From assembly GCF_900497805.2 (NCBI RefSeq), contig NW_020949602.1:9668298-9732297 (forward strand): a stretch of 64,000 nucleotides of DNA. The letters are read 5' to 3'. Source of the stretch: Vombatus ursinus (lineage: Eukaryota; Chordata; Mammalia; Diprotodontia; Vombatidae). The translations under genes and the position numbers were made by a program. Under the pieces are notes generated by a model. The model did no database searches. It had not been told where the DNA came from and saw only the letters and a list, made by a program, of their open reading frames with translations. This document shows positions 29,358-40,959 of this stretch, in pieces; positions within the stretch are counted from its first letter, which is position 1; every line of letters begins with the position of its first letter.

Positions 29358-29422
29358 TTCGTGTGTGTGCGTGCGCGCATACGTACATATATACATATAC
29401 ACACACACACATACATACATCC
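29358..29422. repeat. (GT)/(CA) microsatellite with TA steps
   Basis: GTGTGTGCGTGCGCGC, then ACATATATACATATACAC and an ACAC run. It is an alternating purine-pyrimidine stretch at the L1 edge. Confidence 0.85.
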
Positions 29423-29469
29423 CTCACAGCTGCTACAGTGATTCCCTAAAGCACAGGTATAAAGACAAC

Positions 29470-29690
29470 AGTAACCAGCATTTACAGAGCATCTACTATG
29501 TGCCAGGCACTGTGCCACGCAGCATAAATATCATCTCCTTTGATTCCCACAACAACCCTGGGAGGTGGGAGCTATTACTATTCTCATTTCACAGATGAAG
29601 ATACAGACAAGTAGAGGTCGAAGTGACTTGTCCAAGGACACACAGCGACTAAGTGTCGAAGGCCAGATCGGAACTTCCCAGCAGAACCTG
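29470..29690 (-). mobile_element. MIR3-like SINE
   Basis: Inverted order on the plus strand: ATCTACTATGTGCCAGGCAC, TTTGATTCCCACAACAACCC, CATTTCACAGATGAAGATAC, GTGACTTGTCCAAGGACACA. Confidence 0.65.
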
Positions 29691-29769
29691 GGCTGAGCCA
29701 GGTAACTTCCCTACTTACTAGCGGCATCCACAGCTCCCTCCCACCTAGGCTAGGATCAAAGATCAATGG

Positions 29770-30480
29770 CTTTGTCACCTTGTAAAGCTCTCCAGGGCAT
29801 GGCCCCGACCTGGCCCCAGTCTTACTTCTTATGCTTTTGCTCCCCTACTGACCCCGGCAGTCCAGACTGGCCCTGCCAGGCCTTGCCACTCTTCCTTGCA
29901 CTGAGGACACTGCCCTCATCTCCAGGCCCTCACACTGTCCACCCTTTCAGAGGCCAATGTTTGTGAATCCGTTTCAGAAAGTGCTACTGTGCCCTCTGTA
30001 GTCTGCCATAAGGGAACTGAAAAAAGGGAAAAGCCGCTAAGTCTGTGGGTGAATGATACTGGGGTCCCAGGCCCAGGGCAGGAGTTCCTGGGAGGGGGCT
30101 CAGAGACGGCAGGTGGCGCCTCTCCCTTGTTTACCATGGGTTCCTCTGACATCTCTGCCCTCCTCTCTCCTGCGCTTCCTGAGTTCTTTCATGGCCACTC
30201 TGTTAGGAAAAGGTCCTATCGTCAGAAATCATGTTTTGCCATAAAGAGTCATATGCCAAAAAGTGCATTCCCAGCAATCTTTCTTGCGAGATGACTGTTT
30301 GACCCCATCTCCCATAACATTCACAGCTCCGCCTCACAAGAATATTGAGCTGTGAAAGATGAGGCCTGGTTGCACTAACTCATGTACAGATTGTCTCCCC
30401 CACAGCCTCACCAGAATGTAAGCTCCTTGCGGGCTGGGCCCGTTCCATTTTGGTCTCTTTATCCCCACTTCCTGGGAGAG
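29770..30480 (+). mobile_element. L2-type LINE 3' remnants, interrupted
   Basis: The first part (29770-29950) shows AAAGCTCTCCAGGGCATGGC and CCCAGTCTTACTTCTTATGC. The last part (30385-30480) shows CACCAGAATGTAAGCTCCTT, GCGGGCTGGGCCCGTT, the L2 3' terminus. About 430 bases between them are not recognised and may be an insertion. Confidence 0.6.
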
Positions 30481-31050
30481 CTGGCCACCCAATATATACA
30501 AAGAAAGCCAATGAGCTCTAACTTATTACCGCCACGCAGATCAAGCTGGCCCCCTTCTAATGCACGGCCTCCCTACTCCCCGTCCTGGGGCAAGGCAGCT
30601 GTGGTTAACACCGCTCCTTTTCAGGAGATGCTCCTGAGCCTCTGCTTTGCTCTGCCCTAGAGGGATGGAGCCCATCAAGCCTGACCATCGTATTTGTGAC
30701 ACAAAACTAAATTCGACACAAATGAAAGCAGGTTATTTGCCCTGTGCAGGCAGGCCCTTCAGAGACAGCCGCTCCCTCTCCTACTTCCCGATCCAAATGC
30801 ATCCGAGGCAGAGGAGTCTACCAGAGACCCAAGACCTCCACCCAGCGGAGAAAGCGCCAGCGCAGGCAGTTTGGGGATATTTCAAATCACTTATTTAAGC
30901 AACTCATAAATATGAAGGATTCACATTGAAACTTGGTACTCCATCGAGAGCTCATGCCCCGGGAAGCTCTGACTCTTTCTATCTAGCCCCAGAGGTCGGT
31001 ACTTTCTCAGGCCATTCCCCCCACCCCCACCCACTCATAAAATCTGGCCA
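30480..31050. other. Intron 2 stretch, nothing recognised
   Basis: No exon or clear repeat seen. Confidence 0.4.
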
Positions 31051-31555
31051 TTTAAACTGTTGAGTTCTTGTTCTGGTTATTGGGGTATTTTCTATTTTCA
31101 CAGGTAGTTAACCATTTCATCGAAACTATTAGTTTTTTGGCATACGATTGAGCAAAATAATTTCTGATCATTTCCTTTATTTCTATCAGGCAGTCAAGAA
31201 ATATTAAGGGCTTCCTGTGGCTGTGGGATGTTCCTGGAAAGGTGTCCTACAAAAGGTGGGATCTGGCTAAATCTTGAAGGAGGCCAGGGAAGATGAGAGA
31301 ATTTAGGCTGGGGGGGGGGGCAGTAACTAGCCATTAGGGATTGGTTTTTCATATGAGCAATTTATTTTTCCTCTTTAAAAAAAAATCAGATGACAAAACC
31401 ATTTATTTTGTTCGTTTATTATTCAAAAAAGCTCATAATTTTCATTAATTCTTAAGTTTTTGGCTTCCCATTTTATTAATTTCCTCTGATTTCCAGATCT
31501 CTATTTTAGTGTTTAGCTGAGGCTTTGATTTGTCCCCTTTTTACTATTTTCAGTC
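31050..31555 (-). mobile_element. L1 fragment pair around an L2 fragment
   Basis: 31050-31190 and 31325-31555 look like inverted L1 ORF2 (TATCGAAAC-like and CTAGTTTTTTGG runs; TGATTTCCAGATCTCTATTT). Between them, 31190-31320 reads like an inverted L2 piece (GGCTTCCTGTGGCTGTGGG, GTGGGATCTGGCTAAATC), ending in a G run at 31311-31320. The L2-like piece seems inserted in the L1. Confidence 0.5.
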
Positions 31556-31589
31556 ACGTGCTTCATTCACTGATGAAGTGTTGAGCAAT

Positions 31590-32770
31590 CATCGCCCGAG
31601 GAAGGCCTGCTGTGACTGTCCCACAGAAGTATCCTCTCATCAGCTCCCATGCATTGAACAACCACCTCTGTGCTGACGTTCCTACCCCAAACTCTCCGCT
31701 GACCTCCAGACTCGCAGCCAATGGCCTTTCGGACACCTCAAACTGGGTGTCTAGCAGACGTCTTAAACGTAACATCTGTAAAACTAAACTCGTTACCTCT
31801 CCCTCCAAACCCTCCCCTCCCCTAATTTCCCTATTACTGAGCAGAGCAGCACATCTTCCCAGACCCTCAGGCTCCCCCACATCCACGCTGTCGCCGAGGC
31901 CCAGGCCCGGTGATTTCTCATTTGGATTACTGGATTACAGCAGTAGCTATGAGTGCGGCTGCCTGCCTCAAGGCTCTCCCCTCTCTGGTCCTTCTGGCAT
32001 TCAGCTGCCTAAAGCGCAGTCCAACCATGTCACACCCTTGCCCAGACTCCAGGGGCTCCTTGTCACCTTCAGCATCTCGCTTCGTTGAGAAGGGAAGGGG
32101 CCACACGCCGTGAGTTTCTTCTGACTTCTCTGTATCTCAGAGCACCCTGACACCACACCCATGTCTCTCCTCTGGTCTGAGATGAAGAGGCCTTTCTCCC
32201 CAAGGCCGAAGGCTCTCTATGGGACCTTACCACACACAGAAACTTTAAAAACTAAAGAGATGACTTGATATGAGGCAACAGGAAGCAATGAGACCAAACA
32301 TGAATCCTTCTCTTTGGCCCTGGCAGCCCTAACTTAACTGGCCAGTATTACTACGTTACACTTCAATCGCCCCCCCTGTATTCTAAAGCCCTCCCAGACT
32401 GCCCTCTTGCTGTTCTTCCCATAGGACACGCCATCTCCCATCTCTGCACCTCTGCACTGGCAGTGTCTCATGCCTGGAAAGCACTTGCTCTCCTCATTGC
32501 TGCCTCTTAGAATTCCCACTTTCCTTGGTGAATCAGCCCCAACATTTCCTTCTACATGAAATCTTTCTTGACCCCTCCTCGGCTAGGACTGTCCTCCCCA
32601 CCCACCAGATTACCTCGTGTCGATTCTACAATATATATATTTTGCCTAGACAGGTCCATTCCCAAAAGAGCATCAGTTCCTGGAGGGCAGGGACTATTTC
32701 ATTCTTGTCTGCGCCCCCTCGGCACCTCGCACAAAGCCTGGCACGAAGCAAATGCTGAAGAAACGCTTTG
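31590..32770 (+). mobile_element. L2-type LINE, 1.2 kb to the 3' end
   Basis: The sense strand reads PNSPLTSRLAANGLSDTSNW followed by KTKLVTSPSKPSPP, the worn region after the catalytic box (family: MSHWHLKLNMSKTELI). It continues through GCCTAAAGCGCAGTCCAACC and GCAAATGCTGAAGAAACGC at the 3' terminus. It ends about 1 kb downstream of exon 2 in intron 2, antisense to DOCK7. Confidence 0.85.
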
Positions 32771-33475
32771 TGACCAATCTGCCTCCGTGAAAAACAGAGT
32801 ATCCTGGCTTTGTCAGCAGCTGATGTGAGTCAACTTCACTGACCTTGCAGGACTTCCATCCGAGACTGAGCAACTCCCTTGTTGGCAGCTGCCATCTATC
32901 TCCAATACCATTTATCTTGGAACACCACCAGGATAGCATCAAGTGATGGGACGAAATCCAACCCACAAACCAAACGGTAGGTAACAGAGTGGGCGGACAC
33001 GACAGCTCCAAGCACAATCGTCTAACACGCGATGATTCGCAGAGGCACGAGTATTAAGATCGTGTAAACAGAATCCAATTCATCTATCATGGTCAACCCG
33101 CTGGTGAGCCTCGTCTCAGCCTTACATAAAGGCACTTTCTTGGGCCAAGAGAAGAATTTGCTGGCATACTTTCCCATAGGCTGCACTAAACAACTTTTGC
33201 TGTGATTCTGTTCAGTAGTATTTGAGAGAATACATCAGAATACACCGGAATCTAAATATGTCTGTGTCTTTAAAAAGCAACGAATATCAGCATCTACCAT
33301 TTTACTGGAATTGCCCAAGTATCAGAAAGACCTAACTTCTAATATACTTTCTATACCTGTTACTAATCAATTTACAAGCTCAATATTTTGTATTAGGCAA
33401 AATTTGCTCCAAACTTCTACCCTCCTTTCATAGTTGTTTTTCATGCCTCTTTACAGGAGGGATACCTAACAATGA
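32770..33475. other. Intron 2 start region, unique-looking
   Basis: No recognised element between the L2 end and the TG repeat. Confidence 0.4.
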
Positions 33476-33477
33476 GA

Positions 33478-33538
33478 TTGTGTGAGTGTGAGTGTGAGTG
33501 AGTGAGTGTGTGTGTATGTGTGTGTGTGTCTGTCTGTA
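33478..33538. repeat. (TG)n / GAGTGT microsatellite
   Basis: TGTGAG units, then TG units, then TCTG units over about 60 bases, roughly 280 bases downstream of exon 2. Confidence 0.9.
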
Positions 33539-33818
33539 CACATGGAGAGAGACGAGTGGAGAGATGAAGTGAAGGGCACTGGGGCTCCAAGTGTTGAGAG
33601 TGACGTCCCTGAAAGAAGGAAAAGAAAGGCCCTTCGGGTCAGCTGCACCCTCACCTTCCCTGGAGTCACACTTGAGCTGCAGAAGGAAGGTCCACGGCAC
33701 TGGGGCAGGCCCCGGCCAGAGAGCCTTTCCTCCTAGTTCAGATGCCCAGGACTGGTAAAATGCTTCCAACCCCGTCAGCGACGTGCCACAACTGAGCCCA
33801 TTTCGATGTGCTACTTAC

Positions 33819-33924
33819 ACTGGCGTGGTGGGAAACATTGCCCACGAGGCTGAGGTTCTTGAGAAGCTGAGGCGAGCCGCTGTACTGGCCTGAGATCTGT
33901 TTCCTCACTTCAGCCGCCACCGTT
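33819..33924 (-). CDS. DOCK7: DOCK7 exon 2 (residues 13-48)
   Basis: This 106-base exon follows a pyrimidine-rich stretch and a TAG acceptor, completes Arg13 and encodes [20 protein letters not shown] through to HHAS. It ends in phase 0 at a good GTAAGT donor. The TVAAEVRKQ opening is shared with DOCK6, while the [13 protein letters not shown] part is DOCK7-like. The tail ([11 protein letters not shown]) differs from the remembered human NIVGNISHHTT at several positions, as expected for a marsupial. Confidence 0.96.
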
Positions 33925-34104
33925 CTATGGAAGGAAGGCAAGTCACAGATTAGAAAAACTTGTACAGGTAGAAAAAGGAATGTTGGGGATGGTTATTTTA
34001 CACCAATGTTTGTGCAAAATTAACCACAATTAACTCAAATATGGTTCTGAGAGAGGAATACAAGGCAACAGAGAAATAAATAACAGTGGGACACAGCGCC
34101 ACTT

Positions 34105-34345
34105 CCACAGCTAAGTAGTGGCTCACAGAGAGAGCACTGTTCAACTCCCGCCTCGGGCACATAGGAGCTGCGTGGCCTTGGGCAAGTCACCTAACCTCAC
34201 TCAGCCTCAGTCTTCTCATCTGTAAAATGGGGGTGATAACTGCACCTACTTCACAGGGTGCACATGAGGATCAAATGAGATAATTCATTCAAGTGTTTTT
34301 GCAAACTTAAAGCACTGGATAAATGTTAGTTATTGCTATTATCAC
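34105..34345 (+). mobile_element. CORE/MIR-type SINE
   Basis: Sense copy: GGGCAAGTCACCTAACCTCA, CTCATCTGTAAAATGGGGGT, GAGGATCAAATGAGATAAT and AAGCACTGGATAAATGTTAG. It lies about 180 bases upstream of exon 2 in intron 1. Confidence 0.85.
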
Positions 34346-34349
34346 TGTG

Positions 34350-34565
34350 GCTGTTCAGCCATGCCTGATGATCCACGACCCCACTGAGGTTTTCTTGGCC
34401 CTGCAGTGGTTGGCCATTTCCTTCTTTTATAGACGAGGAGACGAAGGCAAACGGGGGAAGTGACTTGCCCAGGGTCACACAGCTTGTAAGTGTCTGAGGC
34501 TGGATTTGAACTCAGGAAGATGAACCCTGGCACTCTGCACTGCGGCACCACCTCGCGGCTCCCAT
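34350..34565 (-). mobile_element. RTE-tailed SINE (composite)
   Basis: The left half is the inverted 3' tail of an RTE/BovB LINE (GGCTGTTCAGCCATGCC, GTTTTCTTGGCC); the right half is an inverted tRNA-SINE head (GTGACTTGCCCAGGGTCACA, GATTTGAACTCAGGAAGATG). This head-plus-RTE-tail structure fits a SINE mobilised by an RTE. Confidence 0.7.
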
Positions 34566-34629
34566 TATCATTACCCCAAACCTATAAGTGAACTGATTCT
34601 TCGGAATAAAAAAAAGCAGAGAGACAGTG

Positions 34630-36180
34630 AATTCACTTTTAGACTTGCTGAATTTGAGATGTCTACGGGACGTCCAATCTGAGATGCTCAATAGGCAATT
34701 GAAGGTGTGAGAACGGAAATCAGCAGAGAGGTTCGAGCGTCATCCTCACAGAGATGGCGACTAAGTCCACGAGAGCTGCTGAGATCGCCAGGGAAAGAGC
34801 ACAGAGGGAGAGGAGAGGCCGAGGACAGAGCCCTGGGGCACCCACTGTTAGCCGGTAAACCCCGGATGAAGATCCCACAAAGGAGACCAGGAAGAGCGGT
34901 CAGCAGAGTGGTGTCCAGAAGGCCCAGAGATGAGGGTGACGGATGGTATCAAAGGTTGCAGAGGTCAAGGATGAGGTCTGAGAAACGGCCACTGGCTTTG
35001 GCAAACAAGAGAGGGCTGCTTCGGCAGAATGAGGAGGTCTGAAGCCAGACTCAGAGCTAGGCAGGGAGGGAGAGGAGGTGAGAGGAGAGTGGCAGAGGGC
35101 ATCCGGGTGACGACAGATGAGGACGAGGAGAGAAGAGGCAGCTCACAGGGAGTGGTCACCATTTTTTCTGTAACAGACGAGGCCAGGTTCTCTGCTGAGA
35201 GGCTGGGGGGAAGGGCAGCCATGGGAGCCTTGGGCGGGGGGGATGAAAAGCTTTGAAAGAGTCGCTGTGAGAGCTGGAGAATGAGGAGACAATGTGGGTG
35301 TAGGGGGACTGCCTGGCAGCAGGGAGGGCCCAGCTGGGTCTGGGTAACTGGTCTCTAGTGGCCCCAGTCAGAACAGCGGCGTGGTTTTCTCCACCCTAGT
35401 TCAGCAGCACGTGTGTAGGAGCGAAGGCCACACGTGGTGGAAGTGACCCTAGCCTAAGGTTTGGCTGGACGGGAACAGTACGATGTGGGGACAGGATTCT
35501 AGGCCTTCAAGGGAGTGTAGAGTTGGCGTGCTTGACCCAGGGGTCAGAATGGGGACAGAAGGAGGGGAAGGGATCTGAGGTCATGGCGTGGAAGAGGAAC
35601 AGGGATGCTAACGGCTTGTGATCATCTGAGGGAATTTCAGAGTTTGTGGAAGTGGGGCATGTGTGGGTGGGGATGGCCATCTCTGCGTGTGGCTGAGATG
35701 GAAGGGCGGGCCATCTGAGAACCATAAAGGATTGACCCTGTGCATGCTCATGTCCCCAGGTCGGAGGAGGAAAGAAAGACTGTTCGCCAGCTACTGAGCT
35801 CACGAGCAAACAGGAGTACCACCATGGAGGTCCGTAGACAAAATCTACCAGAATTTAGACCAGGAAGAAAGTGTGGACAGAGGGGTTACTGAGTGATAGT
35901 GGTAAGTAAAGGGAGACCCTGGCCGTGGGGCTGGGAGCAGGGGGGATTCCTAGGCCCCCACCTTGGTGAGTGAGTCCGGGGGAATGTGTGAAAGTGCGGC
36001 CGAGGCTAGAAAGGGTGTCCAGGACAGCTGGGTCGTCAGGAGGGAGCCAAGTCACAGTGACAGCTCGAAGATGGAAGGGGGGGATGTTTGTGACCTAGGG
36101 AACAAGCATTCCAGAGAGCACTGAGGAAGGACTGGCTTCTACAACAGGACACGGGAGGAGGGCAGTAGGCAGCGGGAGGC
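34630..36180 (-). mobile_element. L2-type LINE, 1.5 kb of ORF2
   Basis: Inverted order on the plus strand from TGAATTTGAGATGTCTACGG (after the catalytic box) through GACAGAGCCCTGGGGCACCC (the GSVLGPLL box), GGTTGCAGAGGTCAAGGATG (the LDLSAAFDT box), then on into upstream ORF2. The L2 3' end is absent. Its right half resembles 51558-52700. Intron 1, DOCK7 orientation. Confidence 0.82.
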
Positions 36181-36700
36181 AGGGAATCAGTTCTTCAAGG
36201 AAGTGCTTCATAAGTATTAAAGCGCTATATTATTATTCAACTCAGCTGAAACGGCATCATTTTAAATGCAGGCTATCTGGTCACCCACGCTGCCTCTGTC
36301 CTTGCCCAGAAGGTCCCACAAGCACTTACATCCAAATGAGGAGACATCGAGTTACCACCTGGGTTCAAGTTTATTTCCTTTTTATTATGAATTTAACAAT
36401 CAATAAAAACAAACACTTCAGTATTTGAGGAATAAGAAAGAGGACTGTATAAGAAATAGTGAATTTCTGCTACATATGGTTTAAATTTAACAAGGTAGTC
36501 AAATAAATTTGCTCTTCTGTCTTCCTTTCTGACCTTTTTTCTTCTATGCATTAAAAACAATTTGTATTGATGTCCTTTCATTTCTACTTCTATTATCCAT
36601 TAAGTCCATAAGAAGCCTTCCACAAACACACCAATGCATCGGCCACGTCTGGCATCTGGGTACCAGCTGGTGGTCATTAGAGCAGGAAGCGACCTCAGCG
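36180..36700. other. Intron 1 stretch, A/T-rich, not identified
   Basis: No gene or firm repeat. The part near 36380-36560 is A/T-rich and may be a diverged L1 piece. Confidence 0.4.
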
Positions 36701-36975
36701 ATGACAGGGCCAAATCCAAACTCTTCTGTTTGCCAATTAAAGCCCTTCACACGTTGGCTCGCTTTGTCGGACGGGACTTCCCTTCACATACTCCTGATCT
36801 GGTCAGACTGAGTGCCTGGATGTTCCTCACACCCAACACAAGGCATCTCCAGCCTCCACACCTTGATACAGGCCATTTTCAAGGCTACCTCTGTTTCCTG
36901 CAGAGCTCAGCTCAAGCATCACCTTCTATATGAGGCCTTTGCGCATCTCCCCAACAGCTAGTGCCTCACCCAAAA
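36700..36975 (+). mobile_element. L2-type LINE 3' part
   Basis: Sense order: AAAGCCCTTCACACGTTGGC, GACTGAGTGCCTGGATGTTC, CAGCTCAAGCATCACCTTCT, ATATGAGGCCTTTGC. The terminus is missing. Confidence 0.7.
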
Positions 36976-37209
36976 AAGTCTCTTTTACTGAAGTATGTAA
37001 GTTGTCTACGGTGTATGTATGTGTGAGGGTCAGCACGACATGGTAGCCAGAAAGCTGCATTCCGAGTCAGGAAGGACAGAAGGGGCTCACGACCATCTCA
37101 GACACATGCTAGCTCTCCAGGACGCCAGCATCGCTGAACTCTCGGCCCTCCACCGGCAGTGACAAACCCAAACAGAAGGCGGCCACTCGACCATACAAAA
37201 AGATCCCTG

Positions 37210-37595
37210 TGGGCCACAGTGGCTTAGAAAACCACATGCTATTTTTAAAAATATTATCTTTTAAAAATTATTATTCATTTTTAACATGTTTTAAATGTTG
37301 GGTTCTGAATTCTCTGCCTCCCTCCCAACCCTCCCTTTCCCAATCATGAAGGCAAAAAAAGATATCAATTACACATGTGAAATGCACGTGAAATATGCAA
37401 AACCTATTTCCATGTTAGCCAGGTTGCAAAAAAGAAAAAAAAATGAAAAAATGATGCTTCAATATACCTTCCAACTCCACTGGTTCTTTCTCTGGAGGTG
37501 GATGGCCATAGAAAACCACATATTCATACTATCTATGTTCTATTGTATTTTGATTAATTTTGTTAAATATTTCCCAATTACATTTGAATCGGGTT
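37210..37595 (-). mobile_element. L1 LINE 3' UTR
   Basis: Inverted marsupial L1 3' order: TTCTGAATTCTCTGCCTCCC, GATATCAATTACACATGTGA, CTATTTCCATGTTAGCCAGG, TTCTTTCTCTGGAGGTGGAT. An A-rich stretch lies at 37427-37452. Intron 1, DOCK7 orientation. Confidence 0.7.
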
Positions 37596-38100
37596 GGTGT
37601 TCATGTCGCCTGAGGGCAGGGAGGCCTTCCCTCGGTGTCTCTGCATCCCCACCGCATGCCCCATGTAGGGGGATGCTCCCCAGGTCACACGGTCACCAAG
37701 GCGGCTCCCCGACTCCAAAGCAGGCGCTCTCTCCCCGGACCTCTCACTGTGTCCTGGTGTTAACAGAGCTCTGACATGACTGAGCCCAAGCAAGCAGACA
37801 CGCTAGCATGGCTGAGTACAAGAGTCACCGGACGGTGCAGACGCAGGACCGGATCTCAGGTCATCTCACCACCAGTTCTTTTCGTCTACTTTTAATTTAA
37901 CAAGCATCGATTATATTTTTTTGTTAAGAAGCTGTACTGAGATTCAAATGAGATTAACATACGGAAAGCATGTGGAAAACCTTAAAGTGCTTTATAAATA
38001 TGAATTGTTATCGTTATTATTATTACTTAGATAGGACACAGATTCCCCTCTAAGACCCTGCTCTGCCCCAATTTCATAATCAGGCAATGAAGTTATTACC
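37595..38100. other. Intron 1 stretch with a SINE tail
   Basis: 37930-38030 holds the 3' half of a CORE/MIR-type SINE (TTCAAATGAGATTAACATAC, AAGTGCTTTATAAATATGAA). The rest, G/C-rich at 37600-37760, is not identified. Confidence 0.45.
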
Positions 38101-39965
38101 TAGCTAATGCTCCAGAAAAGAGCTCCTACCTGCCACCATCCTAACTGTCCTCCCCCGCCAGCACCCCGACAACAGAACCCTTTTTCTTTCTTCCCCCACG
38201 ACAAACACTTGCAGGTACTGCCTTCAAAACAGCCCAGGCAGCCTTCCCAGGGTGAAGGCGGCTTCCCTCTAATGAAAAGCCTCCCACTGCATGCAGAGGC
38301 TGCCAAGGGCAGACACAGAGCCAGCTTCCAATCCCTCCAACTTAGAAAATCAGGTCAGGGTGAGAAGAGAAAGAAATCAGAAGCTTCAAGATGGGAATCA
38401 GTCAAAAAAGAAAACTAAATGAAAGATGGTCATCTTAGCCTCCAAATTCAGCAACTTTTCTAAAAATTTACTTTAGTTGAAAAACTCACAAATGAACAGA
38501 TTTTACAAACTAGAAACAAAGACTTAGGAACAGATTCCAAAGACTGGGCTTTTCATCCAGGAATATTTATTTCAAGGGGAGAGTTTCCCAAATCAGAATT
38601 TAAGATCAGGAGACTCCCCTAAAATAGAAACATTCCTCACTCTTTGTATTACCACCTATTCTAAAACTCAGGCTAAACCATGTGGTAGGAGTTTCACTAC
38701 AAATGCTAAAATGCCTCCATCCCGTGATTCCAAGGAAAACGCTGATGTAGCATGAGGGACACCATCAGTCAGGATGTCACTCACAGGCGTGCCAATGAAA
38801 TTCCCTCCTCTTGGCCAGCTTTTGTGTGGTCACCTACATGTGTTTGTGGGGCTACTTTTAAACTGGAAAAAGCAAGTTACCAGCAGTGACTCCGTCAGGT
38901 CACCGCCAACCACAGAAGACTGAAGGAGGCAAGAAGGGTCTTTGATTCCCAGCCCATTACGGAAGCTCCAAAGCAGGCTTCATGGATCCTGATCTCCAAC
39001 AACATGGCTCACCTTTACGAGGTCTCAAGGATGCATCTTGCATCTTGGGGACGCCATACAAAGTGATGGGCTAGTGAGCGGGGAGCATGCTAAGACACAC
39101 CAGCGGCCTGAATCTGCACATTAAATCCCTCCTTAACAATACAACGTTAAACATCATCTGACTTTCTTTTGTCAATTATTTTTACCTTGAAAACTATGAT
39201 ATCACTGAGCCCTACCCCACAGCACATAGTAAACAGTTTTTAAAAACCACATAGTCAAAATTTTACAAGTTGACATGCTAGGTATTTGTCATTGGTACTG
39301 GCAAAAACAAATCAGGCTAAAAAAATTTCACTCTTAAAATATTCAGTTCCAGAATTTGAGATGGAGTTTTTTGCTAAATCTCACTCCTCACCCATACCAA
39401 ATAAAGCAAGATTTGAAGACAGTTTATGTTTAGTCGTTCTTCTGTTATAAGAGAGGATCAAATAACATGCCATCTGTAAAAAGATGGGCAAACCTTAAAA
39501 GCACTCCATAATTGTGAGCTGATGTCAGAAAATGCCTATGGTATAAAGAAAAAGTCGTCACTGTTTTAAATGAGTGGAAAAAAATAAAGCCGAGGTTCCA
39601 CTCACACATAAGGAGCAGATGACAGAGGAGGCATTCTAAAGTATGAATGCCATTACGTTCCAGTATGGCCCATGTTCAGAAACCATGAGAGCTAGAAAAA
39701 TGCTGAGGGGTGTTTAAACTCAGAAAAAGTCTGTGCCTTTCCCAGCCCTTGGGATGAGCACCAGGTACGATGGGAGCCCATGGCTAGGTCCTGGCGATGC
39801 TCACGGGCTTGGAGAAATGCAAGTGAGAAAAGAAGGGCCTTCAGAACAGCAGAGGAAGAGCTAACTTGGACACACGCTTGGTTTTCTCTATTTTGAGGAT
39901 TCCACAAAATTACTGTTTTCTGCGATTATCCTTCCTTTCCCATTTAGCTGAAGTCAGTCAACAAT
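38100..39965. other. Longest unique-looking part of intron 1
   Basis: About 1.9 kb without an exon, RNA gene or repeat I can name. In a locus this dense in repeats such a stretch may be kept by constraint, or may be repeats too worn to see. Confidence 0.45.
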
Positions 39966-39969
39966 ACAA

Positions 39970-40085
39970 TGATTATGTCCTGTTCTTCTGGTCCCTCTTA
40001 ACTTTTTTAAAAAAATGTTTTGATAACTGTACTTTTATAGAATTGGTTTACTCTGCGATCCTAAGATTGTGAGCAGGGGTCAGCA
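39970..40085 (-). mobile_element. Short DNA transposon (hAT-like MITE) fragment
   Basis: Inverted copy of the element at 51041: CTTAACTTTTTTAAAAAAAT, GTTTTGATAACTGTACTTTT, TAGAATTGGTTTACTCTGCG, ATCCTAAGATTG. One end (AGCAGGGG) may be part of the terminal repeat. Confidence 0.6.
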
Positions 40086-40304
40086 GGCGCCATAGCCGTG
40101 CCAAAGAGGCCAGTGCCAAAAGAGGGGTTGGTTAAGCAGTTTGTGGGCAAGGGCTGTCTCTCATATATGAACATTCATGCCTTAGAACCATGCCCGGCAC
40201 ACAGGAAATGTGTAAATGTTGTTTCTTCCAGTCATTCTTTGGACAAAGTCAAATGGCCCGTTTATACACATAGGTACTTATCTTCAAATCTTTCAATCTC
40301 CATG

Positions 40305-40920
40305 CTTCAGGCAGTCATTAAACATCTATTAAGCACCTACTGTGTGCTAGGCACTGGAGATACAAAGGAAGGCAAAAGCCTTCCCTGCCCTCGAGAAGCT
40401 CAGGCTACAGCCAAATAACAATGTACAAACAAGCTCCCGACAGATAAACTGGAAACAATCCAGAAAGGAAAGGCCCTAGAAGTCAGAGGGGTTGGGAAAG
40501 GCTTCCTATAGAAGGTAGGATTTTAGCAAAAGAAGCCCGGAGGGAGCAGGGTCCAGGCACAGCGGGCATGGCTCCAGAGAAAATACCCATTTAGAGATGG
40601 AGTGTCTTGTGGGAGGGACAGCCTCTGACACAGACTGCAAAGGACAAGGGGGATGTGGGGTAAAGCCTGAGAGGGGGAAAGGGCTCTGAACACCAACAGA
40701 GGACGGGATATTGGATCCTGTAGGTGCTAAGGGCCACCGCAGTGGATGCAGTGGGATGGGGGGAGGCAGGGTCAGGCCTCCGCTTTGGGAAGATCCTTTT
40801 GACAGCTGAGAGGAGGATGAGCTAGAGTGGGGAGCGGCTTGTGGCAGAGACAAATGCAGAGAGACTCGAGGCCAGGGTAACTATGTCAGGGTCACCCGAG
40901 ATAAAAATGTGCTCAGAGGC
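40305..40920 (-). mobile_element. L2-type LINE 3' part
   Basis: Inverted order: AACATCTATTAAGCACCTAC, TGTGTGCTAGGCACTGGAGA, GGTTGGGAAAGGCTTCCTAT, CCTCCGCTTTGGGAAGATCC. It forms an inverted pair with the sense copy at 40960. Confidence 0.85.
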
Positions 40921-40959
40921 AAAGTACCTGTGGAAACCCAGCTGCCAAGCACGCCCATT

